Translations under genes and position numbers: made by a program
Notes under the pieces: model-generated
Told to the model about the DNA's origin: nothing
The model's input: only the letters and a program-made list of their open reading frames with translations
The model's database searches: none
Shown: positions 5,914 to 12,344 of the stretch, one piece after another
How the letters are laid out: the number at the start of each line of letters is the position of its first letter
How positions within the stretch are numbered: the stretch's first letter is position 1
Source of the DNA: an uncultured Bacteroidales bacterium
Lineage (GTDB): Bacteria > Bacteroidota > Bacteroidia > Bacteroidales > Paludibacteraceae
Assembly: GCA_946405045.1 (NCBI GenBank)
Contig: CAMJFV010000024.1
Coordinates: 1-13,415 of the forward strand
Direction: 5' to 3'
DNA: 13,415 nt

Positions 5914-7437
5914 TTACTTTGAGATCAAGTTCTTACCTGTCATTTCAGATGGCTGCTCAAGACCCATCACTGACAAGATTGATGGAGCAACGTCTGCCAA
6001 TACACCGTTAGAAACCTTTACTGATTTAGCATCGTTTGCAACGTAAACGAATGGCACTGGGTTAAGTGAGTGCGCAGTGTTTGGTGTTCCGTCTGGGTTG
6101 ATTGCGTAATCGCAGTTTCCGTGGTCAGCGATGATGATTGTAGCGTAGTCTTCAGCAAGAGTAGCGTCTGTAACTTCCTTTACAACCTGATCCATAGCCT
6201 TAACTGCCTTCTCGATTGCATCATACTTACCTGTGTGACCAACCATATCTCCGTTTGCGAAGTTTACAACGATGAAGTCGAACTTCTGTGAGTGGATAGC
6301 CTCAACTAGCTTGTCTTTTACCTCGAATGCTGACATCTCTGGCTTCAAATCGTAAGTTGCTACCTTTGGAGAAGGAACCAAGATTCTCTCCTCTCCGTCG
6401 AATGGAGTCTCACGACCACCGTTCAAGAAGAATGTTACGTGAGCAAACTTCTCAGTCTCAGCTGTGTGAAGCTGTTTCTTGCCTTTGTTTGAAAGGTACT
6501 CAGCCAATGTGTTGCTTACATTCTCCTTAGGGAATAGGATGTGAACGCCTGTGAATGAAGCATCGTATGGAGTCATACAGTAGAACTGGATGTTTGGAAT
6601 TGTCTTCATTCCCTGCTCTGGAACGTCGTTCTGTGACAATACGATTGTAAGCTCCTTAGCACGGTCGTTACGGAAGTTGAAGAAGATAACTACGTCACCC
6701 TCACCGATCTTTCCGTCTACAGATGTGTTTACGATTGGCTTAACGAACTCGTCAGTCACACCTGCGTCGTAGCTGTCCTGCATTGCCTTAACCATGTCTG
6801 TAGCTGGAGCTCCGATTCCGTTAACCAACAAATCGTATGCCTCTTTGATACGCTCCCAACGCTTGTCACGGTCCATTGCGTAGAAACGGCCGACGATAGA
6901 TGCTATTGTACAACCTGTCTTCTTAGCCTGTGCGCTAAGCTGCTCGATGAATCCTTTACCGCTCTTAGGGTCAGTGTCACGACCATCCATGAAACAGTGG
7001 ATGAATGTCTTGTCTGCAACTCCGAATTCTTTTGCTATCTCACATAGCTTGAACAAGTGATCGAAAGATGAGTGTACACCACCTGTCGATGTCAAGCCCA
7101 TATAGTGAACTTTCTTTCCTGTCTTTTTTGCATACTCAAATGCAGAAACAACCTCTGGGTTCTTCATGATTGAACCGTCTGCACAAGCGCGGTTAATCTT
7201 TACAAGGTCTTGATATACAATACGTCCTGCACCGATATTCAAGTGCCCTACCTCTGAGTTACCCATCTGTCCGTCTGGCAAACCAACGTTCTCACCTGAT
7301 GCCTGTAGCTGTGAGTTTGGATAGTTTGCTATCAATGCGTCCCAATTTGGTGTTGGTGTAGACGCGATTACGTCAGACTTAGTTTTGTTACCGATTCCCC
7401 AACCATCGAGGATCATCAACAATGCTTTTTTTCCCAT
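5914..7437 (-). CDS. gpmI: 2,3-bisphosphoglycerate-independent phosphoglycerate mutase
   Basis: Cytoplasmic glycolytic enzyme that interconverts 3- and 2-phosphoglycerate through a phosphoserine intermediate and needs two metal ions, usually Mn. The 507 residues match the usual family length. It has the N-terminal metal site (LMILDGWGIG, D11), the catalytic serine in MGNSEVGHLNIGAGR (S61), the substrate loop HCFMDGRDTDPKSG, and the C-terminal alkaline-phosphatase-type metal motifs NFANGDMVGHTG and IIIADHGNCD with a nearby NTAHSLNPVP. The sequence is intact and ordinary. Start at 7437 (MGKKALLMILDGWG) is unambiguous. It is the last gene of the his-fts block, 85 nt after the DUF4834-like gene, with no TAnnTTTG box in that gap, so it may be co-transcribed from upstream, although a divergent promoter cannot be excluded. 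Confidence 0.98.
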   Translation of the reverse strand: MGKKALLMILDGWGIGNKTKSDVIASTPTPNWDALIANYPNSQLQASGENVGLPDGQMGNSEVGHLNIGAGRIVYQDLVKINRACADGSIMKNPEVVSAFEYAKKTGKKVHYMGLTSTGGVHSSFDHLFKLCEIAKEFGVADKTFIHCFMDGRDTDPKSGKGFIEQLSAQAKKTGCTIASIVGRFYAMDRDKRWERIKEAYDLLVNGIGAPATDMVKAMQDSYDAGVTDEFVKPIVNTSVDGKIGEGDVVIFFNFRNDRAKELTIVLSQNDVPEQGMKTIPNIQFYCMTPYDASFTGVHILFPKENVSNTLAEYLSNKGKKQLHTAETEKFAHVTFFLNGGRETPFDGEERILVPSPKVATYDLKPEMSAFEVKDKLVEAIHSQKFDFIVVNFANGDMVGHTGKYDAIEKAVKAMDQVVKEVTDATLAEDYATIIIADHGNCDYAINPDGTPNTAHSLNPVPFVYVANDAKSVKVSNGVLADVAPSILSVMGLEQPSEMTGKNLISK

Positions 7438-7491
7438 TTTTATATACTTAATGTTTTATTTTCCTTTTTTGTCTCAAGTTTCCAGCTTTGC

Positions 7492-7525
7492 CTCTCAACT
7501 CTTCACTCTTCACTTTTAATTCTTA
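7492..7525 (-). repeat. A/G-rich heptamer-like intergenic repeat
   Basis: On the minus strand this reads AAGAATTAAAAGTGAAGAG followed by further GTGAAGA-like units. It starts at the stop codon of the small membrane protein gene. The same 13-mer AAGAATTAAAAGT occurs in the gap upstream of hisA (see 10055-10088). Such runs are common between genes in Bacteroidales; function unknown. Confidence 0.5.
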
Positions 7526-7855
7526 TCCTCTCACCTTCTCCCTCTCTTCTATCTCTATTCTTTCCTTGGCAGGCTCATCTATTATCACAGCCTCCACGTC
7601 TTCAGCATCTTCTTTCATTCTCTTCATGCGTCGAGCACTCTCTTCATCATGCACCAAGACGCTGCCGTAATAGGATTCGTCTTCATCTGCCGACGAGTAA
7701 GACGATCGAGAATCGTCGCTATATTGTTGGTATTGTTGCTGTTGCCTTTTTGTGGCTTTGCCTATAAGGTTTGTTATGACCGTCTTCAAAATGATTGGGA
7801 CGAGCAGCATAAAAAGTATGCCTATAAGCACCAGCGTGAATAAAAACTTGATCAT
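7523..7855 (-). CDS. Small membrane-anchored DUF4834-like protein
   Basis: Single-pass membrane protein of 110 residues, function unknown. An N-terminal hydrophobic helix (residues about 3-26, IKFLFTLVLIGILFMLLVPIILKTV) is followed by a positively charged, Q-rich stretch (GKATKRQQQQYQQYSDDS) and a charged, probably disordered tail with acidic patches (SSADEDESYYG, EDAEDVEAVIIDEPAKERIEIEE). This is the architecture I recall for the Bacteroidetes DUF4834 family. Its ATG follows the ftsE stop directly, with no gap, so the two are probably translationally coupled. That link hints at a role near the cell-division ABC system, but this is inference from position only. The C-terminal end lies in an A/G-rich repeat, so the exact tail may be variable. 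Confidence 0.75.
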   Translation of the reverse strand: MIKFLFTLVLIGILFMLLVPIILKTVITNLIGKATKRQQQQYQQYSDDSRSSYSSADEDESYYGSVLVHDEESARRMKRMKEDAEDVEAVIIDEPAKERIEIEEREKVRG

Positions 7856-8560
7856 TTACTCTTCATTTTTTGTTGTTACTACTTCGTTTGCTGATATTTC
7901 GTTGACTTCCATGTTGTTGAAGTGCAGTACACGTCCTTCAAACATCTGAAGCCATCTCATATTATGAGTCGCCATCACCACCGCGGTCTTCTCACGCGAT
8001 ATCTTGTGAAGCAACGTCATGATATCTTTTCCTGTTTCTGCGTCAAGGTTTCCTGTAGGCTCGTCTGCAAGGATCATCTTTGGATCATTGAGCAATGCTC
8101 TTGCGATGACGACGCGTTGCTGCTCACCTCCCGACAACTCATGTGGCATCTTGTAGCCTTTGTTGTCCATACCTACGTAAGCCAGCACATTTGCGATTCT
8201 CTCCTTTCGCTCGTTTTTGTCGCTCACTTCTGTGGCTTTCAACACGAAGTCGAGATTTTTCTCTACACTTCTGTCTGTCAGCAACTTGAAATCCTGGAAT
8301 ATGATACCCAATTCCCTGCGGAGGTATGGAATCTCCTTACGCTTTATCTTGCGGATGTCGTAGTTGAGCACCATCGCACTGCCTGTTGATATCTCGGCAT
8401 CTGCATATATAGATTTGAGAAACGAACTTTTCCCGCTTCCCACCTTACCTGTGAGGTAGACAAGTTCACCTACTCTGATCTGCTGTGTCAAATTTTTCAA
8501 CACCGTCACCTCAGAGTGGTTGATTGAAACGTTTTTGTAGTCTAACAATATCTCGCTCAC
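7856..8560 (-). CDS. ftsE: Cell-division ABC transporter ATP-binding protein FtsE
   Basis: ATPase subunit of the FtsEX complex, which at the division site drives activation of peptidoglycan hydrolases through the membrane protein FtsX. The 234 residues include all ABC ATPase motifs: Walker A GKVGSGKS at 38-45, Q-loop Q89 (GIIFQDFKLL), signature LSGGEQQR at 142-149, Walker B MILADEP at 162-168 with D-loop NLDAETG, and the H-loop His at 199 (MATHN). FQDFKLLTDRSVEKN and the short length are typical of FtsE rather than LolD, although LolD/MacB-type ATPases are close relatives. FtsX is not in the window; Bacteroidales often keep it elsewhere. It follows hisIE by 12 nt and is joined end to end with the DUF4834-like gene. 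A 14-residue tail (NEISANEVVTTKNEE) follows the fold. Confidence 0.88.
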   Translation of the reverse strand: MSEILLDYKNVSINHSEVTVLKNLTQQIRVGELVYLTGKVGSGKSSFLKSIYADAEISTGSAMVLNYDIRKIKRKEIPYLRRELGIIFQDFKLLTDRSVEKNLDFVLKATEVSDKNERKERIANVLAYVGMDNKGYKMPHELSGGEQQRVVIARALLNDPKMILADEPTGNLDAETGKDIMTLLHKISREKTAVVMATHNMRWLQMFEGRVLHFNNMEVNEISANEVVTTKNEE

Positions 8561-8572
8561 AGTTGTAAAGTA

Positions 8573-9154
8573 TTAGTCTTTTGGTGCAATTTTCTTGATT
8601 TCGTTGATGTCGATGCCGTTTTCAGTAAGCATCTCAAGCAGATGGTAGAGTAGAGATCCGCTCTGCTCGATGATCTCCTCACGTGAACCTTTGGATGCTT
8701 TGATCACAGCCACCACAGCCTCCTCACCAAGGTTTTGAGCCACACGGTTTTTTCCTTCTGCATGGTTCTTTCCTGCGTATGTAGATGGATCTGCTACGTC
8801 GGCCTTGATCTTCCTCTGTACAGCTTCAAGAGCGGTCATGCCACCTTCGTTGACCTCACCCCAGCATGTGTCTGTGCCTGTATGGCAGACAGGTCCGACA
8901 GGGTTGACACGGATAAGAAGAGTGTCGTTGTCGCAGTCGTTTTTGATGCTGACAAGGTTCAAAAAATTGCCGCTTGTCTCACCTTTGGTCCATAGTTTGT
9001 TGCGTGTGCGAGAAAAGAATGTCACTTTGCCAGTGGCAACGGTCTTCTCATACGCCTCTTTATTCATGAATCCAAGCATCAAAACCTTCAGTGTTGCATC
9101 GTCCTGGATGATAGCTGGCACAAGTCCACCAAGTTTATCGAAATCAATAGTCAT
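8573..9154 (-). CDS. hisIE: HisIE: PR-AMP cyclohydrolase with degenerate PR-ATP pyrophosphatase domain
   Basis: Bifunctional histidine-biosynthesis protein, 193 residues from ATG 9154 (MTIDFDKLGGLVP). ATG 9160 two codons upstream is also possible but lies only a few bases from the predicted transcription start. The HisI half (1-105), which opens the PR-AMP ring, looks intact: FFSRTRNKLWTKGETSGN at 46-63, the Zn/Mg region DCDNDTLL at 73-80, and CHTGTDTCWG at 90-99. The HisE half (about 108-190) aligns with normal HisE around RVAQNLGEEAVVAV and LLYHLL, but the family's EExxE...ExxD metal ligands read E144, E145, V148, then Q164 and S167, so three of five are lost. The usual EGSYT segment is also altered (DPSTYAGKNHAEG). 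PR-ATP hydrolysis may therefore be weak or supplied elsewhere. It sits 36 nt or more after hisA and 12 nt before ftsE. Confidence 0.9.
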   Translation of the reverse strand: MTIDFDKLGGLVPAIIQDDATLKVLMLGFMNKEAYEKTVATGKVTFFSRTRNKLWTKGETSGNFLNLVSIKNDCDNDTLLIRVNPVGPVCHTGTDTCWGEVNEGGMTALEAVQRKIKADVADPSTYAGKNHAEGKNRVAQNLGEEAVVAVIKASKGSREEIIEQSGSLLYHLLEMLTENGIDINEIKKIAPKD

Positions 9155-9170
9155 ATTCAATAGTTTTGTG

Positions 9171-9178
9171 CAAATTTA
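9171..9178 (-). promoter_or_regulatory. Internal -7 box before hisIE
   Basis: On the minus strand TAAATTTG, a perfect TAnnTTTG, lies in the short gap between the hisA stop (9197) and hisIE. Transcription would start about 9164-9167, close to the ATG at 9160, which favours 9154 as start. No TTG lies at the expected -33 spacing. Confidence 0.4.
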
Positions 9179-9196
9179 TAAATAAATCGCCAAATT

Positions 9197-9919
9197 TTAT
9201 GCGAGAAGTTTTGATATTTGTTCAAGAGTGATTTTGCCTTCGTAGATCGCCTTTCCTGTGATTACGGCTGGCACTCCGGCTTCGTCAAGCTCGATGATAT
9301 CCTCAATCTTGCTGACACCTCCGCTTGCGATAAGGTATAGACCAGATTCTGCTGCAAGAATCTCTTTGTAAAGGTCTGTTGAGGCTCCTTTCAACATTCC
9401 GTCTTTACTGATATCTGTGCAGATCACTTTTGAAATTCCACGCTGACGGTATTGTGATATGAATGGGATAAGTGGCTCCTGAGTTGTCTCGATCCATCCG
9501 CCCACTGCGATCTTGCCATCCTTCGCGTCTGCTCCAAGAATGATTTTCTCTCCGCCAAACTTGTCGATCCATCCGCAGAATGTGTCTGGATCCTTCACGG
9601 CGATACTTCCGCCTGTGACCATTGACGCACCGCTGTTGAAAGCTATCTTAAGATCTTCGTCACTCTTCAGACCTCCTCCGAAATCAATCACAAGGTTCGT
9701 TTTAGTTGCGATTGTCTCCAACACTTTATGGTTGACTATGTGGTGCGCCTTAGCTCCGTCAAGGTCGACAAGGTGAAGACGGCGAATACCTGCGTCTTCA
9801 AACTCTTTCGCAATCTCAAGAGGATTTTCGTTGTAAACTTTTTTCTGGTCGTAGTCTCCTTGGCTAAGACGGACACACTTGCCGTCAATAATATCAATTG
9901 CTGGAATTATTTCAATCAT
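9197..9919 (-). CDS. hisA: ProFAR isomerase HisA
   Basis: Phosphoribosylformimino-AICAR ribotide isomerase, which converts ProFAR to PRFAR in histidine synthesis, a cytoplasmic (beta-alpha)8 barrel. The 240 residues match the family. The general base D9 (IIPAIDIIDGK), phosphate-loop glycines (DFGGGLKS at 79-86; ASGGVSK at 198-204), GASMVTGGSIAV at 97-108, catalytic acid D131 (LGADAKDGK), and CTDISKDGML at 168-176 are all present, as is GGWIET at 140-145. It is the first gene of the block and has a -7 box 18 nt before its ATG. In many Bacteroidales hisA is followed by hisF before hisIE; here hisIE follows directly and no hisF, hisH or hisB is in the window. No sign of truncation. Confidence 0.97.
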   Translation of the reverse strand: MIEIIPAIDIIDGKCVRLSQGDYDQKKVYNENPLEIAKEFEDAGIRRLHLVDLDGAKAHHIVNHKVLETIATKTNLVIDFGGGLKSDEDLKIAFNSGASMVTGGSIAVKDPDTFCGWIDKFGGEKIILGADAKDGKIAVGGWIETTQEPLIPFISQYRQRGISKVICTDISKDGMLKGASTDLYKEILAAESGLYLIASGGVSKIEDIIELDEAGVPAVITGKAIYEGKITLEQISKLLA

Positions 9920-9936
9920 ATAATCTTAATTTTCCG

Positions 9937-9944
9937 CAAATTTA
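9937..9944 (-). promoter_or_regulatory. -7 box of the hisA transcript
   Basis: On the minus strand TAAATTTG is a perfect TAnnTTTG box; transcription would start near 9931, about 12 nt before the hisA ATG at 9919. A -33 TTG at 19-21 nt upstream is not evident. It probably drives hisA and, by read-through, hisIE, ftsE, the DUF4834-like gene and gpmI. Confidence 0.5.
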
Positions 9945-9985
9945 CGCAGATTTTTTCATTTTCTTGAGATTTTAAGCGGAAAACA

Positions 9986-10016
9986 ACTATAAAGTAAGTC
10001 GTTGGCCATTTATAGT
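9986..10016. repeat. 8-bp inverted repeat upstream of hisA
   Basis: ACTATAAA (9986-9993) and TTTATAGT (10009-10016) are perfect inverted arms 15 nt apart, about 40 nt upstream of the hisA -7 box. Could be an operator or chance in AT-rich DNA. Confidence 0.3.
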
Positions 10017-10054
10017 ACATCAATAGCTGAAAAAGGATGTCAGGATTATTAGCC

Positions 10055-10088
10055 CATTCTTAATTCTTAACTTTTAATTCTTAATTTG
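10055..10088 (-). repeat. A-rich intergenic repeat (TTAAGAA units)
   Basis: On the minus strand this reads TTAAGAATTAAAAGTTAAGA followed by a further ATTAAGAAT unit. It shares the 13-mer AAGAATTAAAAGT with the repeat at 7492-7525. It lies between the hisA promoter and the 33-bp repeat array. Such runs are common in Bacteroidales gaps; function unknown. Confidence 0.5.
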
Positions 10089-10124
10089 CAAAAAAATGCG
10101 TGATACGTTAATTTATTGGTTCAT

Positions 10125-10207
10125 TCCCTCATAAAAGTGTGGTTTTTGACCGATTGATCCCTCATAAAAATGTGGTTTTTGACCGATTGATCCCTCATAA
10201 AAATGTG
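10125..10207 (+). repeat. 33-bp tandem repeat array, upstream copy (2.5 units)
   Basis: Units begin TCCCTCATAAAA at 10125, 10158 and 10191, an exact 33-bp period. Units 1 and 2 differ only at GTGTGG versus ATGTGG; unit 3 is cut after TGTG and runs into the ATPase promoter. There are no variable spacers. The same array, same orientation and same GTG-type first unit, recurs after the ATPase gene at 11639. Confidence 0.9.
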
Positions 10208-10214
10208 AAAATCG

Positions 10215-10244
10215 TTGCTAAATTATTTATTATTAGTAATTTTG
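10215..10244 (+). promoter_or_regulatory. Promoter of the ATPase gene
   Basis: TTG (10215-10217) is followed after 19 nt by TAATTTTG (10237-10244), fitting the Bacteroidetes -33/-7 consensus. Transcription would start near 10250, about 20 nt before ATG 10269 and just after the repeat array. Confidence 0.7.
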
Positions 10245-10268
10245 CATTGTATCTAAAAATTGTGGCTG

Positions 10269-11606
10269 ATGAAGAGGGATATTTACAAGGAATTGAAGGC
10301 CTGGAAAGAAAATCCAAAACATAAACCTCTTGTGCTTTTGGGGGCAAGACAGGTGGGAAAAACATACATCATAAAGGAGTTCGGAAAAAACGAATTTGAA
10401 AATATGGTGTATGTGAATTGCCATAATAATAGGTTTGCTGAGGGCTTGTTCGTCGATTTTAATATGGATCGCATTATCTATCAGTTGGAACAGGCAAATG
10501 AGCAAAGGATTTTTTCAGGAAAGACGCTGCTGTTTTTCGACGAGATACAAGAGGTGCCAAATGGCATTTCGTCGCTAAAATATTTTTGTGAGGATAGACG
10601 AGATTTGCATGTGGTTGTGGCGGGTTCTTTATTGGGAATATCCATACGAAAAGACGAGAGCTATCCGGTGGGTAAGGTGAACGACTTGAGAATGTACCCG
10701 ATGACTTTTGATGAGTTCTTGATGGCTAATGGTCGAGATCTGCTTGCCGACGCTGTCCGCAATTTGGATTGGGATTCAATGACATTGCAACACGAACTAT
10801 TGACGGATTATCTCAGACAATATTATTTCTGTGGAGGTATGCCTGAGGCTGTATCAACATGGATTGAAAACCATGATGCCAAAGAGACAAGAGATGTACA
10901 ACGTTCCATACTTGCCACTTATAGTAAGGATATGGGTAAACACACCAATGCTGAGGTGGTGCGTATAAGGCAGGTCTGGGATAGTATACCTGCTCAGCTG
11001 GCTAAGGAAAACAAGAAATTTGTGTTTGGTGCGATAAAGAAGGGCGCTAGAGCGGCTGATTTTGAAAAGGCGATCCAGTGGTTGACGGATGCGGGATTGG
11101 TGTATAAGGTGGCTAGAGTGACGAAACCGCAAGAACCATTGAAATTCTATGCTGACGATTCCGCATTCAAGATATATTTGTTGGATTGTGGTTTGCTGTC
11201 GTGTATGTGTGGAGCACGATCGCGTGAAATGCTGATAGGAATGGATGTCTTTTCTGAATTCAAAGGGGCATTTACAGAGAATTATATTCTTTCTCAAATA
11301 AAATCCTTGGAACTACATGATGAAATGGATAAGAATATATTCTATTTTTCTAAGGATAGCAGTACTATGGAAGTCGATTTTGTAGTCCAGGGAAACCGTC
11401 GAGTCATACCGACAGAGGCAAAGGCTGAAGAAAATGTGCGTGCCAAATCACTCCGCTTGTTTGTCACAGAAGAATTTAAGAATTTTGGCTTGAAAGGTCT
11501 TCGCATCTCAATGCTCCCATATAAAGATCAAGAATGGATGGAGAATATACCTTTATATTCGGCAGAAGCATATTTCAAGAATGAAGGTCTGGGCACAGAC
11601 GAGTAG
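10269..11606 (+). CDS. AAA-type ATPase with DUF4143 C-terminal domain
   Basis: ATP-binding protein of the AAA_14/DUF4143 group (COG1373), 445 residues from ATG 10269 (MKRDIYKELKAW); a TTG at 10260 opens the frame but lacks support. Walker A GARQVGKT is at 25-32, Walker B LLFFDEIQ at 87-94, and VVVAGSLLG at 115-123 is sensor-1-like. A winged-helix-like middle region (from about 225: LATYSKDMGKHTNAE...) is followed by the DUF4143 region with DSAFKIYLLDCGLL, and a nuclease-fold signature near the end: MEVDFVV, then PTEAKA, the D...ExK pattern of PD-(D/E)XK-like folds. Bacteroidales often hold many copies of this family; their role is not settled. It is the only plus-strand gene among minus-strand neighbours on its side and is bracketed by 33-bp repeats, so it may be a transferred or dispersed unit. 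Confidence 0.88.
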   Translation: MKRDIYKELKAWKENPKHKPLVLLGARQVGKTYIIKEFGKNEFENMVYVNCHNNRFAEGLFVDFNMDRIIYQLEQANEQRIFSGKTLLFFDEIQEVPNGISSLKYFCEDRRDLHVVVAGSLLGISIRKDESYPVGKVNDLRMYPMTFDEFLMANGRDLLADAVRNLDWDSMTLQHELLTDYLRQYYFCGGMPEAVSTWIENHDAKETRDVQRSILATYSKDMGKHTNAEVVRIRQVWDSIPAQLAKENKKFVFGAIKKGARAADFEKAIQWLTDAGLVYKVARVTKPQEPLKFYADDSAFKIYLLDCGLLSCMCGARSREMLIGMDVFSEFKGAFTENYILSQIKSLELHDEMDKNIFYFSKDSSTMEVDFVVQGNRRVIPTEAKAEENVRAKSLRLFVTEEFKNFGLKGLRISMLPYKDQEWMENIPLYSAEAYFKNEGLGTDE

Positions 11607-11638
11607 GATCTGAAAATTTAATTATAGACGTTGCTCAT

Positions 11639-11689
11639 TCCCTCATAAAAGTGTGGTTTTTGATGGTTTGATCCCTCATAAAAATGTGG
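11639..11689 (+). repeat. 33-bp tandem repeat array, downstream copy (1.5 units)
   Basis: Units begin TCCCTCATAAAA at 11639 and 11672, again 33 bp apart, in the same orientation as the array upstream of the ATPase. Unit 1 matches the upstream GTG-type first unit at 30 of 33 positions (three differences near its end); unit 2 has the ATGTGG form and stops there. It lies in the gap between the convergent ATPase and YiiX-like genes; no other terminator is evident. Confidence 0.9.
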
Positions 11690-11713
11690 AAATTTGGATT
11701 AACTTGTAGATAA

Positions 11714-12262
11714 TCAATAATCTAACAAATCAGATGGAGCGACCACCAATTGATCGAGACTCATGCCTCTTTTTTTGATGACATCTTCCATGCCGTTGAT
11801 CTGATACTGACGTAGCTGTTTGGGCTTGCAAAGTTCTATTCCTAACTGTGATTTGTAGATGTCGTAGATTAACTCAGAGCAGTACCATTTGCCATTGTCG
11901 AACTTAAAAGCAAGGTCGTATGACTTCCCTAAGTATTTATTATATTTGATTTTAACTGGCTCCTTTTTCACACGTATCTTCTTGACATCCTCGTCTTTAC
12001 CTTGCTTTATCCATTGTTGCAGAGGAGTGAGTCGGACCACTTTGGATGCTTCCAACACATAAAGTTGCTTGTTTTTCTCGACCACGACACCACAATGAGA
12101 CCATTTTGATCCAGTGGCTTTCTGGATCAATGGTGATTGACGGCTTTTCGACACTTGGAAGAGAATATCTCCTTCCTTGTAATCATCTTGCTTATTTGCC
12201 CAACAGACACCGATGGCTACGGATAGAAGGAGCAGGAATATGATGGCAATTTTCTTTTTCAT
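11714..12262 (-). CDS. YiiX-like permuted NlpC/P60-fold cysteine hydrolase
   Basis: Predicted exported cysteine hydrolase of the YiiX/YebB-like (Peptidase_C92) group, 182 residues from ATG 12262 (MKKKIAIIFLLLLSVAIGVCWA). The frame is open to 12316, but that adds 18 residues in front of a normal signal peptide. The fold is circularly permuted relative to NlpC/P60: the His comes first (GSKWSHCGVVV, H56), followed by an acidic residue (LEAS, E71) and the nucleophile near the end (KWYCSELIYD, C128). EGDILFQ at 30-36 is the usual opening. Cys 20 in the signal region (AIGVCWAN) might be a lipid anchor, but the surroundings are not a clear lipobox. Substrate unknown; family members are proposed to act on amide or lipid bonds. 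It lies 82 nt after a lipoprotein gene on the same strand, possibly one transcript. Confidence 0.85.
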   Translation of the reverse strand: MKKKIAIIFLLLLSVAIGVCWANKQDDYKEGDILFQVSKSRQSPLIQKATGSKWSHCGVVVEKNKQLYVLEASKVVRLTPLQQWIKQGKDEDVKKIRVKKEPVKIKYNKYLGKSYDLAFKFDNGKWYCSELIYDIYKSQLGIELCKPKQLRQYQINGMEDVIKKRGMSLDQLVVAPSDLLDY

Positions 12263-12344
12263 GATGTGTGATGACGCTCTTAAAAGATTTTTATGAAAAT
12301 AGAGAGAATGTGACAAAATTCAACTCTGTACTATCTGCCATTTT

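Noticed and set aside
7922..8389. 155-residue plus-strand frame opposite ftsE, and other long antisense frames
   Set aside because: Shadows of well-identified minus-strand genes with low-complexity, Cys/His-rich translations and no own signals.
10125..10207. CRISPR-like array of 33-bp repeats
   Set aside because: The whole 33 bp is repeated with no variable spacers and there are no cas genes.
10139..10324. 61-residue plus-strand frame with an 11-residue repeat (FDRLIPHKNVV)
   Set aside because: The repeat follows only because the DNA unit is 33 bp, a multiple of three; the frame overlaps the ATPase promoter and start in another frame and has no support as a gene.
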